A stretch of DNA of 64,000 nucleotides from positions 3,844,001 to 3,908,000 of the forward strand of contig CP064979.1 in assembly GCA_016699575.1 (NCBI GenBank), in the 5' to 3' direction. A program made the translations under genes and the position numbers. The stretch is from Flavobacteriales bacterium (lineage in GTDB: Bacteria > Bacteroidota > Bacteroidia > Flavobacteriales_F > PHOS-HE28). The stretch's first letter is position 1. Every line of letters starts with the position of its first letter. Positions 8,884 through 17,631 of the stretch are shown one piece after another. The notes below the pieces were generated by a model, which was given only the letters and a program-made list of their open reading frames with translations, was not told the DNA's origin and ran no database searches.

Positions 8884-9747
8884 ATGCGCGTTGCGGACAA
8901 CCACGTGAGCAGCCTGCTCGAACTCTATCGGCAGGAATTGGCACCGCTGCACGGCGAGCGCGAGGCGTTGGCCATGGCCTCCTGTGTGTTCCAAGAGCGT
9001 TTGGGCTGGCGCAACGGGGACTTACAGCAACGAAAGAACGAGCAGCTCAGCGAGAGCGAACTTCTGAAGGTGTACATGCCCCTGAAGCGACTGCGGTCCG
9101 GCGAGCCGCTGCAGTACGTGCTCGGCACGGTGCGCTTCCACGGTTTGGATCTGCTCTGCGACAAGCGTGCGCTCATACCACGGCCTGAAACGGAGGAACT
9201 GGTCGAGGCCATCATCCATGAACAGGCTGTTGCGCCGCATCGCATCATCGACATTGGAACAGGCTCAGGTTGCATTGCCCTTGCAATGAAGAAGGCGTTC
9301 CGGGATGCAGAAGTCCTTGGGCTCGACGCCAGCGAAGAAGCACTTGCGTTGGCGAGGGAGAACGGTGCTCGTACTGCGCTGGAAGTGCATTGGAATTGCG
9401 CGGATATGCTCGACAGGTCGCAATGGCCGACGCCCGGTGCCTTCGACCTGGTCATCAGCAATCCACCTTATGTGCCGAGCGCTGATGCTGGAAGCATGGC
9501 GCCTTCCGTGGTTGACCACGAACCGCATTCGGCGCTCTTCGTTCCCGACAACGATCCGCTGCTCTTCTACCGGACCATTGCCGAGTTCGGTCTGCAGGCG
9601 CTGCGAGGCCAAGGTCAGCTATGGTTCGAAGTGCACCATGAGCGGGGCAAGGAACTCCCCGCATTGCTCGGAACGCTAGGCTACCGATCGGCCCAGGCCA
9701 TGGCGGACATGAGCGGCAACACCCGGTTCGTGCATGCGGTCCGCTAG
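8884..9747 (+). CDS. prmC: Peptide chain release factor N5-glutamine methyltransferase
   Basis: 287 residues from ATG at 8884. It methylates the GGQ glutamine of release factors. N-terminal helical RF-binding domain, then an AdoMet-binding Rossmann domain with DIGTGSGCIALA and the signature NPPY (VISNPPYVPS, about residue 193), followed by HEPHSALFVPDNDPLLFY that is typical of PrmC and separates it from HemK-like DNA methylases. The 3' end overlaps the next gene by 14 nt. Confidence 0.95.
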   Translation: MRVADNHVSSLLELYRQELAPLHGEREALAMASCVFQERLGWRNGDLQQRKNEQLSESELLKVYMPLKRLRSGEPLQYVLGTVRFHGLDLLCDKRALIPRPETEELVEAIIHEQAVAPHRIIDIGTGSGCIALAMKKAFRDAEVLGLDASEEALALARENGARTALEVHWNCADMLDRSQWPTPGAFDLVISNPPYVPSADAGSMAPSVVDHEPHSALFVPDNDPLLFYRTIAEFGLQALRGQGQLWFEVHHERGKELPALLGTLGYRSAQAMADMSGNTRFVHAVR

Positions 9748-10396
9748 TGCCATCGCTGTGCAGGTGCTCCTGTTGGCCGCATTGGTGCCAGTGACCTGTC
9801 TCGCACAGGATAGCACGCGCACCAAGGTGAAGGCCGCTTTCCGTCCGCTGTTCCAGTTCGATTCGCGCTACACGTTCATCAACGGCCGCAGTGTGCAGTT
9901 CTTCGGCATGCGGCTGGGCGCGCAGAAGGGAAACGACATCCTCGCGATCGGTTTCTACGGCATCGGTGATCCACTGCGGCGCGATAGTGTGCGGCTCGAA
10001 GGCGTGGGTGTGCGCAACACGTTGGCGGAGTTGAACTACGCGGGCTTCACTTACCAGCACATTTTCGTCGATACGCGCTGGTGGCAGGTGAGCACACCTA
10101 TGATGATCGGTCTGGGCACGGCCAGTACGCGCTACCTGAACGCGGACGGAACCACCGTGCCGTGGAGCAAGAACGAAGTGGTATCGCTTGAACCGATGGT
10201 GAAGGTGGACTTCAAGTTCTTCAGCTGGCTGTACCTCGACACCGGTGCGGGCTATCGGCTGCTATTGAGCCGAGATGACCGCATCCAGCGCACCTACAGC
10301 GCTTGGACGTACGATATTGGCATCATGGTGCGCCTCGGCCAATTGGTGCGCAGCGCACGCGATACCATCAAGGAAAAACGCAAGCAACGGGAATGA
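9734..10396 (+). CDS. Putative outer-membrane beta-barrel protein
   Basis: 220 residues. Signal peptide with cleavage near LVPVTCLAQDS, then alternating aromatic/polar strands (FRPLFQFDSRYTFI, QFFGMRLGAQKG, AELNYAGFTYQHIF, WLYLDTGAGYRLLL, YSAWTYDIGIMVRLG) that look like an eight- to ten-stranded barrel, and a basic tail. No named family recognised. Translationally coupled on both sides: it overlaps prmC by 14 nt, and its TGA overlaps the ligA ATG (ATGA). Confidence 0.6.
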   Translation: MRSASAIAVQVLLLAALVPVTCLAQDSTRTKVKAAFRPLFQFDSRYTFINGRSVQFFGMRLGAQKGNDILAIGFYGIGDPLRRDSVRLEGVGVRNTLAELNYAGFTYQHIFVDTRWWQVSTPMMIGLGTASTRYLNADGTTVPWSKNEVVSLEPMVKVDFKFFSWLYLDTGAGYRLLLSRDDRIQRTYSAWTYDIGIMVRLGQLVRSARDTIKEKRKQRE

Positions 10397-12402
10397 CGAA
10401 GGAGGAAGCACGCCAACGCATCAGCGACCTGTCGCGCGAACTGGAGGAGCACAACCACCGGTATTATGTGCTCCACGCGCCGAGCATCAGTGATCAGCAG
10501 TTCGACTTCAAGCTGAAGGAACTGGAGGTCCTGGAACAGGAACATCCTGAGTATGCTTCGCCGAACAGCCCCACCCAGCGCGTGGGCGGCGACATCACCA
10601 AGGACTTTGCGCAGGTGAAGCATGAGTACCCGATGTTGTCGCTGGGCAACAGCTACAGTCAGGAGGAAGTGGTGGCCTTCGTGGAGCGCGTGAAGAAGGA
10701 AGTGGGACCCACCACCTTTGCCATGGAGCTGAAGTACGACGGCGTGGCCATCAGCCTCACCTACGAGAACGGCGAGCTGGTACGCGGCGTCACCCGCGGC
10801 GACGGGGAGAAGGGTGAGGACATCACCGCCAACGTGCGCACGGTGCGCAGCATTCCCTTGAAGTTGAAAGCCGGTGATTGGCCCCAGCGCTTCGAGATGC
10901 GCGGTGAGATCTTCTTCACCACGAAGCAATTCGAGAAGCTCAATGCGGAACGTGCTGCGGCTGGCGATGAACTTTACGCCAACCCCCGGAACACGGCGGC
11001 CGGCACGCTCAAGAACCAAGACCCCAAGCTGGTGGCGAAGCGCGGCTTGGATTGTTTCCTGTACGCCATGTACGGCGAGCAACTGCCCACGCGCAGCCAT
11101 AGCGCCAACTTGCGCAAGGCCAATGAATGGGGCTTCAAGACGCCCGATCCAGCGCGCGGTTTCATCTCAACCGCCGACGATGCCGAGGGCATCATGCGGT
11201 TCATCGAGCGCTGGGATACCGAACGCCACCGCATCGAACTGGCCACGGACGGGATCGTCATCAAGGTGGATGATCTGAACGTGCAGGTGGAACTGGGTTT
11301 CACCGCCAAGAGCCCGCGCTGGGCCATTGCCTACAAGTTCCAAGCGGAGCAGGCCATCACCCGGTTGAACGGCGTGAGCTACCAAGTGGGCCGCACCGGT
11401 GCCGTGACACCCGTGGCCGAGTTGGAGCCGGTACTGCTTGCGGGCACCACGGTGAAACGAGCGAGCCTCCACAACGCCGATCAGATCGCCAAGCTCGGTC
11501 TGCGCCTCGGCGATTTCGTGAAGGTGGAAAAGGGTGGCGAGATCATTCCGAAGATCGTGGGCGTGGATGAGGAACGACGTGGAGACCGGGAAGTGGTGTT
11601 CCCGGAGACGTGCCCTGAATGTGCAACCCCGCTCGCGCGGGAGGATGGAGAAGCTCAGCACTACTGTCCCAACGAACACCACTGTCCGCCGCAGATCACC
11701 GGACGCATCGAGCACTTCGTGGGCCGGAAGATGATGGCGATCGATGGGCTGGGTGGTGAAACCGTGGCGGAGCTTCACGCCGCCGGGCTCATCAAGGATG
11801 TCGCTGATCTGTACTCGCTCACCAAGGACCAATTGCTCGGCCTGGGAAAGGGCTGGGGCGAAAAAAGCGCCGAACAAGTGGTGGCGGGCATTGAAGCCAG
11901 CAAGGCCATCCCATACGAACAGGTGCTGTTCGCCATCGGTATCCGGCATGTGGGCGAAACGGTGGCCAAGAAGCTCGCGCGGAGCTTGGGCAGCATGGAA
12001 GCTTTGATGATGGCCACCAAAGAGCAGTTGATGGGTGTCGGGGAAGTAGGGGAGGTGATCGCCGATAGCGTCATCGGCTTCTTCGCGGTGCCCGGCAACC
12101 GGGAAGTGGTGGAACGCCTGCGGGCCGCCGGTTTGCGCATGGTGGCGGAGGCCTCCGCCGCGCCCACAAGCGACAAGCTCAAGGGCCTCACCATCGTGGT
12201 CTCCGGTGTTTTCCGCAATTTCAGCCGCGACGGCATCAAGGAAGCCATCGAGATGAACGGGGGGAAAGTGGGCGGCAGCATCAGCACGAAGACCAGCTAC
12301 GTGGTGGCCGGTGCCGATATGGGGCCCGCGAAGCGCGCCAAGGCCGATGAACTCGGCGTGCCCGTCATCGATGAGGACGCCTTTGCCGCCATGATCGCAT
12401 GA
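10393..12402 (+). CDS. ligA: NAD+-dependent DNA ligase
   Basis: 669 residues; seals nicks in replication and repair using NAD+. Visible domains: Ia (HNHRYYVLHAPSISDQQFD), adenylation site KYDG (K about 115) with YENGELVRGVTRGDG, OB fold, a Cys4 zinc finger around residues 407-434 (CPECATPLA ... HYCPN), helix-hairpin-helix repeats, and a C-terminal BRCT domain (LKGLTIVVSGVF to the end). ATG at 10393 is chosen because MTKEEARQRISDL is the conserved start and it forms an ATGA overlap with the preceding gene. Confidence 0.97.
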   Translation: MTKEEARQRISDLSRELEEHNHRYYVLHAPSISDQQFDFKLKELEVLEQEHPEYASPNSPTQRVGGDITKDFAQVKHEYPMLSLGNSYSQEEVVAFVERVKKEVGPTTFAMELKYDGVAISLTYENGELVRGVTRGDGEKGEDITANVRTVRSIPLKLKAGDWPQRFEMRGEIFFTTKQFEKLNAERAAAGDELYANPRNTAAGTLKNQDPKLVAKRGLDCFLYAMYGEQLPTRSHSANLRKANEWGFKTPDPARGFISTADDAEGIMRFIERWDTERHRIELATDGIVIKVDDLNVQVELGFTAKSPRWAIAYKFQAEQAITRLNGVSYQVGRTGAVTPVAELEPVLLAGTTVKRASLHNADQIAKLGLRLGDFVKVEKGGEIIPKIVGVDEERRGDREVVFPETCPECATPLAREDGEAQHYCPNEHHCPPQITGRIEHFVGRKMMAIDGLGGETVAELHAAGLIKDVADLYSLTKDQLLGLGKGWGEKSAEQVVAGIEASKAIPYEQVLFAIGIRHVGETVAKKLARSLGSMEALMMATKEQLMGVGEVGEVIADSVIGFFAVPGNREVVERLRAAGLRMVAEASAAPTSDKLKGLTIVVSGVFRNFSRDGIKEAIEMNGGKVGGSISTKTSYVVAGADMGPAKRAKADELGVPVIDEDAFAAMIA

Positions 12403-12968
12403 AGATCCTCGAACGGTTGAAGGAATGGCTCGGGCGGCGCAAGCTGTTCCAGGAGACCATGCCCGACCGCAAGCCGGTGGTGCGCAACCTGGCCGAGGCT
12501 ACCAAGGTGGGTATCGTGTACCTGGTCGAGGACGAGCAAATGCACAACCACGTCCGCAACTATGTAAAGAAGATCAAGGAGGAGCTGGGCATCGTGAAGG
12601 TGATGGCCTTGGGCTACTACGACAACAAAGTGCTGCCGCACTGGCTCAGCAGCCGCCTCAACTTCGATCAGTTCACGCAGAAGGACCTCAACTGGTACCG
12701 CATCCCCGGCGGCAATACGGTGCAGAACTTCATTGCCGAGGAGTACGAAGTCCTCATTGATCTCACCTTGGAGGACCGCCTGCCCACGCAGTACATCATG
12801 GCGCGCAGCCGTGCCCGCTTCAAAGTGGGCCGCCTCAGCGACCACAACAAGCGCTTCCTGGACATGATGATCGACATGGCCGGCAGCCGCAGCCTTCCGC
12901 AGCTGATCGCGCAGGTGGACCGCTACCTATTGATGGTCAACGCCAAACACCAACCCTCACTCAATTGA
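12399..12968 (+). CDS. DUF6913 family protein
   Basis: 189 residues, cytoplasmic, no signal or membrane segment. It resembles the small Bacteroidota family encoded directly before dapA (KVGIVYLVEDEQMHNHVRN, VKVMALGYYDNKVLP, VLIDLTLEDRLPTQYI). Function unknown. ATGA overlap with ligA and overlap with dapA (TTGA) show tight coupling; the conserved position suggests a role tied to lysine/peptidoglycan precursor synthesis, which is inference only. Confidence 0.7.
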   Translation: MKILERLKEWLGRRKLFQETMPDRKPVVRNLAEATKVGIVYLVEDEQMHNHVRNYVKKIKEELGIVKVMALGYYDNKVLPHWLSSRLNFDQFTQKDLNWYRIPGGNTVQNFIAEEYEVLIDLTLEDRLPTQYIMARSRARFKVGRLSDHNKRFLDMMIDMAGSRSLPQLIAQVDRYLLMVNAKHQPSLN

Positions 12969-13864
12969 ACCTGCACGAGAAATTCCGTGGCCTCGGGGTC
13001 GCGCTCATCACGCCTTTCCGCAGCAACGGTGCCATCGACTACGCCGCATTGGAGCGGGTGGTTGAACACCAGATCACCGGCGGCATCGACTATCTGGTGG
13101 TGATGGGCACAACCGGCGAGAGCGTTACGCTGAACGCCGAGGAGAAGAAACAGTTGCTGGCGCAGGTCATCGAGTTCGCTCACCACCGCGTGCCCATCGT
13201 GCTGGGCGTGGGCGGCAACAACACCGCCGAGGTGGTGCACGCGCTCGAGAGCTACGACCTCAGCGGCGTGGATGGCATCCTCAGTGTGAGCCCCTATTAC
13301 AACAAGCCCACGCAAGAGGGCATCTACCAGCACTACCGCGCGCTGGCCCAAGCAAGCCTGTTGCCCATCATCCTTTACAACGTGCCCGGCCGCACGGCCA
13401 GCAACATGAGCGCCGAGGTGACCCTGCGGCTCGCTCGCGACTTCAAGAACATTGTTGGGATCAAGGAGGCCAGCGGCAACCTCGACCAGATCAGCACCAT
13501 CCTCAAACATGCACCCAAGGATTTCCTGGTCATCAGCGGCGACGATAGTCTCACGTTGCCCATCCTTGCGCTCGGCGGTCACGGCGTTATCAGCGTGGTG
13601 GGGAACGCGCTACCCAAGGAATTCAGCGCACTGGTCACCGCAGGGCTTTCCGGTGATCTGGCCACCGGACGTCGCGAGCACTTCAAACTGCTGGAGTTCA
13701 TGTCGGCCATCTTCGCGGAGGGCAATCCGGGAGGCATCAAGGAAGCGCTCTCCATCCTGGGCATTTGCGACAAGCACCTTCGCCTTCCGTTGGTGAACGT
13801 CGGAGAGGCCACAGCCAAGCGGATCTACCAGTGCATGGCCGATGCGGAGTTGGTGAAGTTGTAA
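12965..13864 (+). CDS. dapA: 4-hydroxy-tetrahydrodipicolinate synthase
   Basis: 299 residues; condenses pyruvate with aspartate semialdehyde, first step of the lysine/diaminopimelate branch. Signatures: VMGTTGES near residue 47, ILYNVPGRT (catalytic Tyr about 137), and the Schiff-base Lys in VGIKEAS (about 166), plus ISGDDSLTLP. The start is taken as TTG at 12965, which overlaps the previous stop (TTGA); there is no ATG early enough to keep the conserved NLHEKFRGLGVALITPF start. Confidence 0.95.
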   Translation: MNLHEKFRGLGVALITPFRSNGAIDYAALERVVEHQITGGIDYLVVMGTTGESVTLNAEEKKQLLAQVIEFAHHRVPIVLGVGGNNTAEVVHALESYDLSGVDGILSVSPYYNKPTQEGIYQHYRALAQASLLPIILYNVPGRTASNMSAEVTLRLARDFKNIVGIKEASGNLDQISTILKHAPKDFLVISGDDSLTLPILALGGHGVISVVGNALPKEFSALVTAGLSGDLATGRREHFKLLEFMSAIFAEGNPGGIKEALSILGICDKHLRLPLVNVGEATAKRIYQCMADAELVKL

Positions 13865-13888
13865 CCGTGATCCACCGAGACGTGGTGG

Positions 13889-13915
13889 GAATATCGCCAC
13901 GTCGTGGCGATTTTC
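13889..13915. repeat. 27-bp palindrome, left copy flanking the DUF4143 ATPase gene
   Basis: GAATATCGCCACG - T - CGTGGCGATTTTC: 13-bp arms with one mismatch around a single base. It is almost identical to the palindrome at 15174-15200 on the other side of the ATPase gene. Confidence 0.8.
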
Positions 13916-13932
13916 CGCCATTTGCCAACAGC

Positions 13933-15168
13933 TTACCACTCCCACAAGCTCTGCACGGGAAGCATGTGCATGTCGTTGCCCATGGTGGTGGCTTCCGTGC
14001 CGTTGTGCAGCACGATGCCTCGTACCCACTTCTCACCAGCGGCTTCCTTCAGGTCGTGCAATCCGCCCAGGTCGTGGTGGTTCACGGCGGCGCTGGCCTT
14101 CACCTCAATGCCCACAACGCGGCCTTTGCTGTCCTCCAGCACCACGTCCACTTCTTTGTTCTTCTCCGTGCGGTAGTGGTGCAGGTCCACCACGGTCCTG
14201 CTCCAGCCACTGATCTTGCGAAGCTCGTTCACTACGAACGATTCCAGCAGGTGCCCGAACCGGTTGCTCTTGTGCAGTTGATCGGGACCATCGATGCCGC
14301 ACAGATGGCAGGCAAAGCCCGTGTCCTCCAAGTGCACTTTGGGTGTCTTCATCAGTCGGCTGATGCGGTGCGTGCGCCATGCAGGCAACGGGGTGCTGAG
14401 GAAAGTCGCTTCGAGCAGATCGGTGTAGCGGCGCAGGGTGCTGTGAGGAACGTGCAGCGTACGCGACACATCGGCGAGGTTCAGCAGACCACTACTGCGT
14501 TCGGCCAGCGCGCTCAGCACCTTGGGCAGTTCGGTGAGCCCGGAGATGTTGCTGATGTCCCTGACATCGCGTTGCAGGATGGTGGTGATGTAGGCCCGGT
14601 ACCACGCCGAGCGCCGTGCCCTGTCCTTGCGCCCCAGCACTTCGGGGTAGCCACCGGATGAAACCAGTGCAGCGAGTTGGGCTCTGCTCAATGGCTTCGT
14701 GGACGTGGGCTTTGGCAACCGCGCTTGGAAAATCTTGTCGATGAAGCTGCTCCGTCGCCCGCGCAGTTCGTCCATGGCGAACGGGTGCATGGTTATGATC
14801 TCCATGCGGCCCGCGAGCGAGTCGGCCATCTTGGGCAGTACCAGAACGTTGGCGCTGCCGGTGAGCAGGAAGCGGCCGGGTTTGCGGTCCTTGTCAACGG
14901 ATGCCTTGATGGCGCGGAACAGGTTGGGCGCGTTCTGCACTTCATCGATAACCGCAAATCGGCCCAGGCCCGCAATGAACCCGGGTGGGTCGTTCAGTGC
15001 GAAGTCAAGTGTGGTATGATCGTCCAGCGATATGAAAGCCCCTTTCTGTTTGCGGGCAATGTCCTGTACCATCGTGGTCTTGCCCGTTTGACGAGCGCCG
15101 TTCACCAGTACCACAGGCGTATCGGCGAGTGCGATATCAACCGCATGGCGGATATTTCGCTGCTTCAT
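13933..15168 (-). CDS. AAA ATPase with DUF4143 C-terminal domain
   Basis: 411 residues from ATG at 15168. N-terminal P-loop ATPase with Walker A GARQTGKT (residues 24-31), Walker B FAVIDEV, and sensor-like FLLTGSANVL; then a winged-helix-like middle (DVSRTLHVPHSTLRRY) and a C-terminal DUF4143 domain with DVVLEDSKGRVVGIEVKAS, an E-x-K pattern typical of PD-(D/E)xK nuclease folds. Stand-alone genes of this family are scattered and multicopy in Bacteroidota; function unknown, often suspected to be defence or mobile. It interrupts the dapA/exonuclease neighbourhood and is bracketed by matching palindromes. Confidence 0.85.
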   Translation of the reverse strand: MKQRNIRHAVDIALADTPVVLVNGARQTGKTTMVQDIARKQKGAFISLDDHTTLDFALNDPPGFIAGLGRFAVIDEVQNAPNLFRAIKASVDKDRKPGRFLLTGSANVLVLPKMADSLAGRMEIITMHPFAMDELRGRRSSFIDKIFQARLPKPTSTKPLSRAQLAALVSSGGYPEVLGRKDRARRSAWYRAYITTILQRDVRDISNISGLTELPKVLSALAERSSGLLNLADVSRTLHVPHSTLRRYTDLLEATFLSTPLPAWRTHRISRLMKTPKVHLEDTGFACHLCGIDGPDQLHKSNRFGHLLESFVVNELRKISGWSRTVVDLHHYRTEKNKEVDVVLEDSKGRVVGIEVKASAAVNHHDLGGLHDLKEAAGEKWVRGIVLHNGTEATTMGNDMHMLPVQSLWEW

Positions 15169-15173
15169 GGTGC

Positions 15174-15200
15174 GAATATCGCCATGACATGGCGATATTC
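15174..15200. repeat. 27-bp palindrome, right copy, in the leader of the ATPase gene
   Basis: GAATATCGCCATG - A - CATGGCGATATTC, a perfect 13-bp inverted repeat, 5 nt upstream of the ATPase ATG. As an operator it could serve autoregulation; as half of a pair it could mark an element end. Confidence 0.85.
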
Positions 15201-15228
15201 CACCAATCCGGGCCCTGAACACCAGACG

Positions 15229-15248
15229 TTTCGACCCTGCGGGATCCG
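15229..15248. repeat. Solitary REP-like sequence
   Basis: TTTCGACCCTGCGGGATCCG shares its first 15 bases with the array member at 62715-62733 (TTTCGACCCTGCGGGGTCG). It is a lone, decayed copy 25 nt before the exonuclease gene. Confidence 0.5.
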
Positions 15249-15273
15249 TGCATAGCTTGCGCCTCGCATCTCC

Positions 15274-15873
15274 ATGGACTTCCTCACCCTCGACTTCGAG
15301 ACCGCCAACCGCCACCCGGACAGTCCGTGCCAATTGGGCATCACCGTGGTGAGGGGTGGGGCCATTGCGGAAACACTGGTCTGGCTCATCAAGCCGCATT
15401 GCTTCCCCCACTTCGACTACTGGAACATCAAGGTGCACGGCATCCGGCCGGAGCATGTGGCGAAAAGCCCCGACTTCCGCGGACTATGGAACGAGGTGAA
15501 GCCCTTGCTGCACGATCAGCTGGTGTTCGCCCACAATGCGGCCTTCGACATGGGCGTGCTGCGCAGCACGTTGGAGCGCTACGGCATGGAACCGCCGAAC
15601 ATGCGCTACGCGTGCAGCGTGCGGTTGGCGCGCAAGGCTTGGCCGGGGCTGCGGAGCTACGGATTGGGGAACCTGTGCAACCTGCACGGCATCACCTTCA
15701 AGCACCACGATGCGGGTGCCGATGCGGAAGCCACGGCCAAGTTGATCCTGCGTGCCCTGGAGGATCCCCGTGTGCAAAGCGGTCAGCTCTCGTTCTCGAT
15801 GGACGAATTCGTGCGCCGCCTGAAGGTCGGCATCAAGGAATTCGCTCCGGCACCGGCGCGTACATTTTCTTGA
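15274..15873 (+). CDS. 3'-5' exonuclease, DnaQ/DEDDh family
   Basis: 199 residues. DEDDh exonuclease motifs: Exo I LDFET (D7, E9), Exo II in LVFAHNAAFDMGVL, Exo III HHDAGADAEATAKL with the final His. The core resembles stand-alone epsilon-like nucleases that proofread or trim DNA/RNA; no BRCT or GIY-YIG domain is fused. It ends inside the 3' end of the convergent cytochrome gene (41-nt overlap). Confidence 0.88.
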   Translation: MDFLTLDFETANRHPDSPCQLGITVVRGGAIAETLVWLIKPHCFPHFDYWNIKVHGIRPEHVAKSPDFRGLWNEVKPLLHDQLVFAHNAAFDMGVLRSTLERYGMEPPNMRYACSVRLARKAWPGLRSYGLGNLCNLHGITFKHHDAGADAEATAKLILRALEDPRVQSGQLSFSMDEFVRRLKVGIKEFAPAPARTFS

Positions 15874-16285
15874 TCAGCACCAACGGGCCGGGGCACATGG
15901 TGCTGTGGCACGTGGCACAGCTCTGCACCAAGGTGTTGTACGCTTGGGTCCGATCGGCAGGAGCGGCCGCGTAAAGCCCGTCCAACTTCTTACGGTAGTC
16001 CGCAGCGAACACATTGTACGTCTGGCGGTCCATGAGGCTATCCGTTGACGCGGCCGTCAGGAATTCGTCGATCTGCGGGTAACGTGGTAGACCTTCGCCG
16101 CGTTTCAGGTTCGCACGCACGCTATCGGCATGTGCTGTGATGTGCCGCATGAGCTTGGCCAGCGGACTTTTCTCCTTCAATTGTTGGCCGCCGGGTTCCG
16201 CGACCGATGCACGAGAGGAGCCATCCATGCAGGCCATGAGCACGGGCACGCTGGCGATGGCCAGAACGATCAACCATTTGCGCAT
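15833..16285 (-). CDS. Cytochrome c'-like lipoprotein
   Basis: 150 residues from ATG at 16285. The signal MRKWLIVLAIASVPVLMAC ends in a lipobox (LMAC). The mature part is helical and carries one heme-attachment motif, CATCH, close to the C-terminus (LVQSCATCHSTMCPGP), which is the layout of four-helix cytochrome c' proteins. The upstream reading frame to 16519 is open but lacks coding character. Periplasm-facing, heme bound covalently by the cytochrome c maturation system; partner unknown. Tail-to-tail overlap with the exonuclease gene. Confidence 0.72.
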   Translation of the reverse strand: MRKWLIVLAIASVPVLMACMDGSSRASVAEPGGQQLKEKSPLAKLMRHITAHADSVRANLKRGEGLPRYPQIDEFLTAASTDSLMDRQTYNVFAADYRKKLDGLYAAAPADRTQAYNTLVQSCATCHSTMCPGPLVLIKKMYAPVPERIP

Positions 16286-16360
16286 GCCGCAATGTAGTCC
16301 CATCGGCCGATCCGTCAGGTGCGCCTTTCCGGCCCGGTGGTTGACGAACTTGGGGGCCGC

Positions 16361-17122
16361 ATGACCTACCAAGAGGAACGATCCATCGTCTTCCGTCGCG
16401 CACTCCTTGCCTTGGCTGTGCCAGCCGTGCTGCTGGTCTTCATGTGGTCGGTCTTCTGGTTGGATACCTACTTCAGCTGGGATGCCGCCCGGTCCGGTCT
16501 TCTGCCGCGCACGCTGCATGGGGCCATTGGCATATTCACGGCCCCACTACTGCACGGCAGCCTGGAGCACCTGGTCGGCAACTCAATCCCCATGCTCTTC
16601 CTGGGGTGGTGCCTGTTTTTCTTCTATCCACGTTCGGCGTGGTGGGCGCTGGCTGGAACGTGGTTGTTCACGGGATCGCTGGTGTGGGCAAGCGCAAGGC
16701 CCGACATCCATATTGGGGCCAGCGGTGTGGTGTACGCACTAGCCGCCTTCATCTTTCTCAGTGGGGTGCTACGGCGGTTGCGTCCGCTCCTTGCACTCTC
16801 CTTGCTCATGGTTTTCCTCTATGGAGGCATGGTGTGGGGCGTGCTGCCCATCGAGGAGCGCGTGAGCTGGGAGAGCCACCTCTGGGGCGGCATCACGGGG
16901 TTTGCCCTGGCTTGGTGGCTGCGTGATCAACCATCCGCGGTGCCACCGCCGCCGATGTACTTCGCAGATGAGGTGGACGATGATGTGCCAGTGCCCGCAG
17001 CAGAGCACGACGACGAACAGGATGCTGAACGCGCCCGTTGGATGCGCGAAATGCAGGAACGTGCCCGGCGCAACACCACGCTCGGCAACGACGACATCAC
17101 CATCAATTATCCGCCGCTGTGA
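16361..17122 (+). CDS. Rhomboid-family intramembrane serine protease
   Basis: 253 residues, six predicted membrane segments. Catalytic Ser in IGASGVVYAL (about residue 121) and His in WESHLWGGITG (about 173), with the H-x5-N oxyanion motif in LLHGSLEHLVGNS. The start at 16361 (MTYQEERSIVF) is preferred over upstream frames. The last 60 residues form an acidic, then charged helical tail (DDDVPVPAAEHDDEQDAER) that is cytoplasmic and unusual in length. Substrates unknown. Confidence 0.9.
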   Translation: MTYQEERSIVFRRALLALAVPAVLLVFMWSVFWLDTYFSWDAARSGLLPRTLHGAIGIFTAPLLHGSLEHLVGNSIPMLFLGWCLFFFYPRSAWWALAGTWLFTGSLVWASARPDIHIGASGVVYALAAFIFLSGVLRRLRPLLALSLLMVFLYGGMVWGVLPIEERVSWESHLWGGITGFALAWWLRDQPSAVPPPPMYFADEVDDDVPVPAAEHDDEQDAERARWMREMQERARRNTTLGNDDITINYPPL

Positions 17123-17125
17123 ACG

Positions 17126-17153
17126 AAGAAGCCCCGGCCTTCAGCCAGGGCTT
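17126..17153. terminator. Bidirectional hairpin between rhomboid and META genes
   Basis: GAAGCCCCGGCC and the inverse GCCAGGGCTTC form an imperfect stem right after the rhomboid stop, in a convergent gap. No long U-run. Confidence 0.5.
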
Positions 17154-17175
17154 CAACATGTTGCAAGCGCGACGA

Positions 17176-17592
17176 CTAGTTCGAAACCAGCTTGGCCAAT
17201 TCAGTGGCCCCGTTCAGCAGGGTGAGCGTATTGCCATCGAGCTTGAACCCCGTGGTGCTGCTCAGGGCGCTCTTGAACTTCATTTCAACCTCGTTGGTGT
17301 CCTGACAGAACTTCTTCGTGCTGCCCAGGCCCGGGAAGCTCAGGCTTGAACCCTCCAGCTTCATGCTGCCCATGAGGCTGTTGCATCCGCCGAAGCCGCT
17401 CAAGGCACCATCGGGCTCGGCCTTTACCCAGGGCTGCTGACCTTCGGCCAGCTTCACGGCTTCACCGGCCAGGCTCTGCAGGTTCCATTGTTTCCCGGCG
17501 AGGTCGGCGGCTGTTGCAGCCGCATCGCCGGTCTTGCATGTGTTAGCGCTCATCACCGTGAAAATGACAGCCGCTAGTGTGATCCTTTTCAT
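17176..17592 (-). CDS. META domain-containing (HslJ-like) lipoprotein-like protein
   Basis: 138 residues. Signal MKRITLAAVIFTVMSANTC with a possible lipobox Cys, then a META domain: GKQWNLQSLAGEAV, GFGGCNSLMGSMKLEG, and a late DGNTLTLLNG. META/HslJ proteins sit in the periplasm or outer membrane and have been linked to stress and antibiotic tolerance, mechanism unclear. Located just downstream of dnaN, 39 nt away, same strand. Confidence 0.8.
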   Translation of the reverse strand: MKRITLAAVIFTVMSANTCKTGDAAATAADLAGKQWNLQSLAGEAVKLAEGQQPWVKAEPDGALSGFGGCNSLMGSMKLEGSSLSFPGLGSTKKFCQDTNEVEMKFKSALSSTTGFKLDGNTLTLLNGATELAKLVSN

Positions 17593-17631
17593 TGGGTCGC
17601 TTTTCGAACGAGTTGGCCGATCGCGTGCCGA

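Noticed and set aside
15169..15456. Longer N-terminus for the DUF4143 ATPase
   Set aside because: The extra 96 residues run through the palindrome and the exonuclease gene in the opposite direction and are not ATPase-like.
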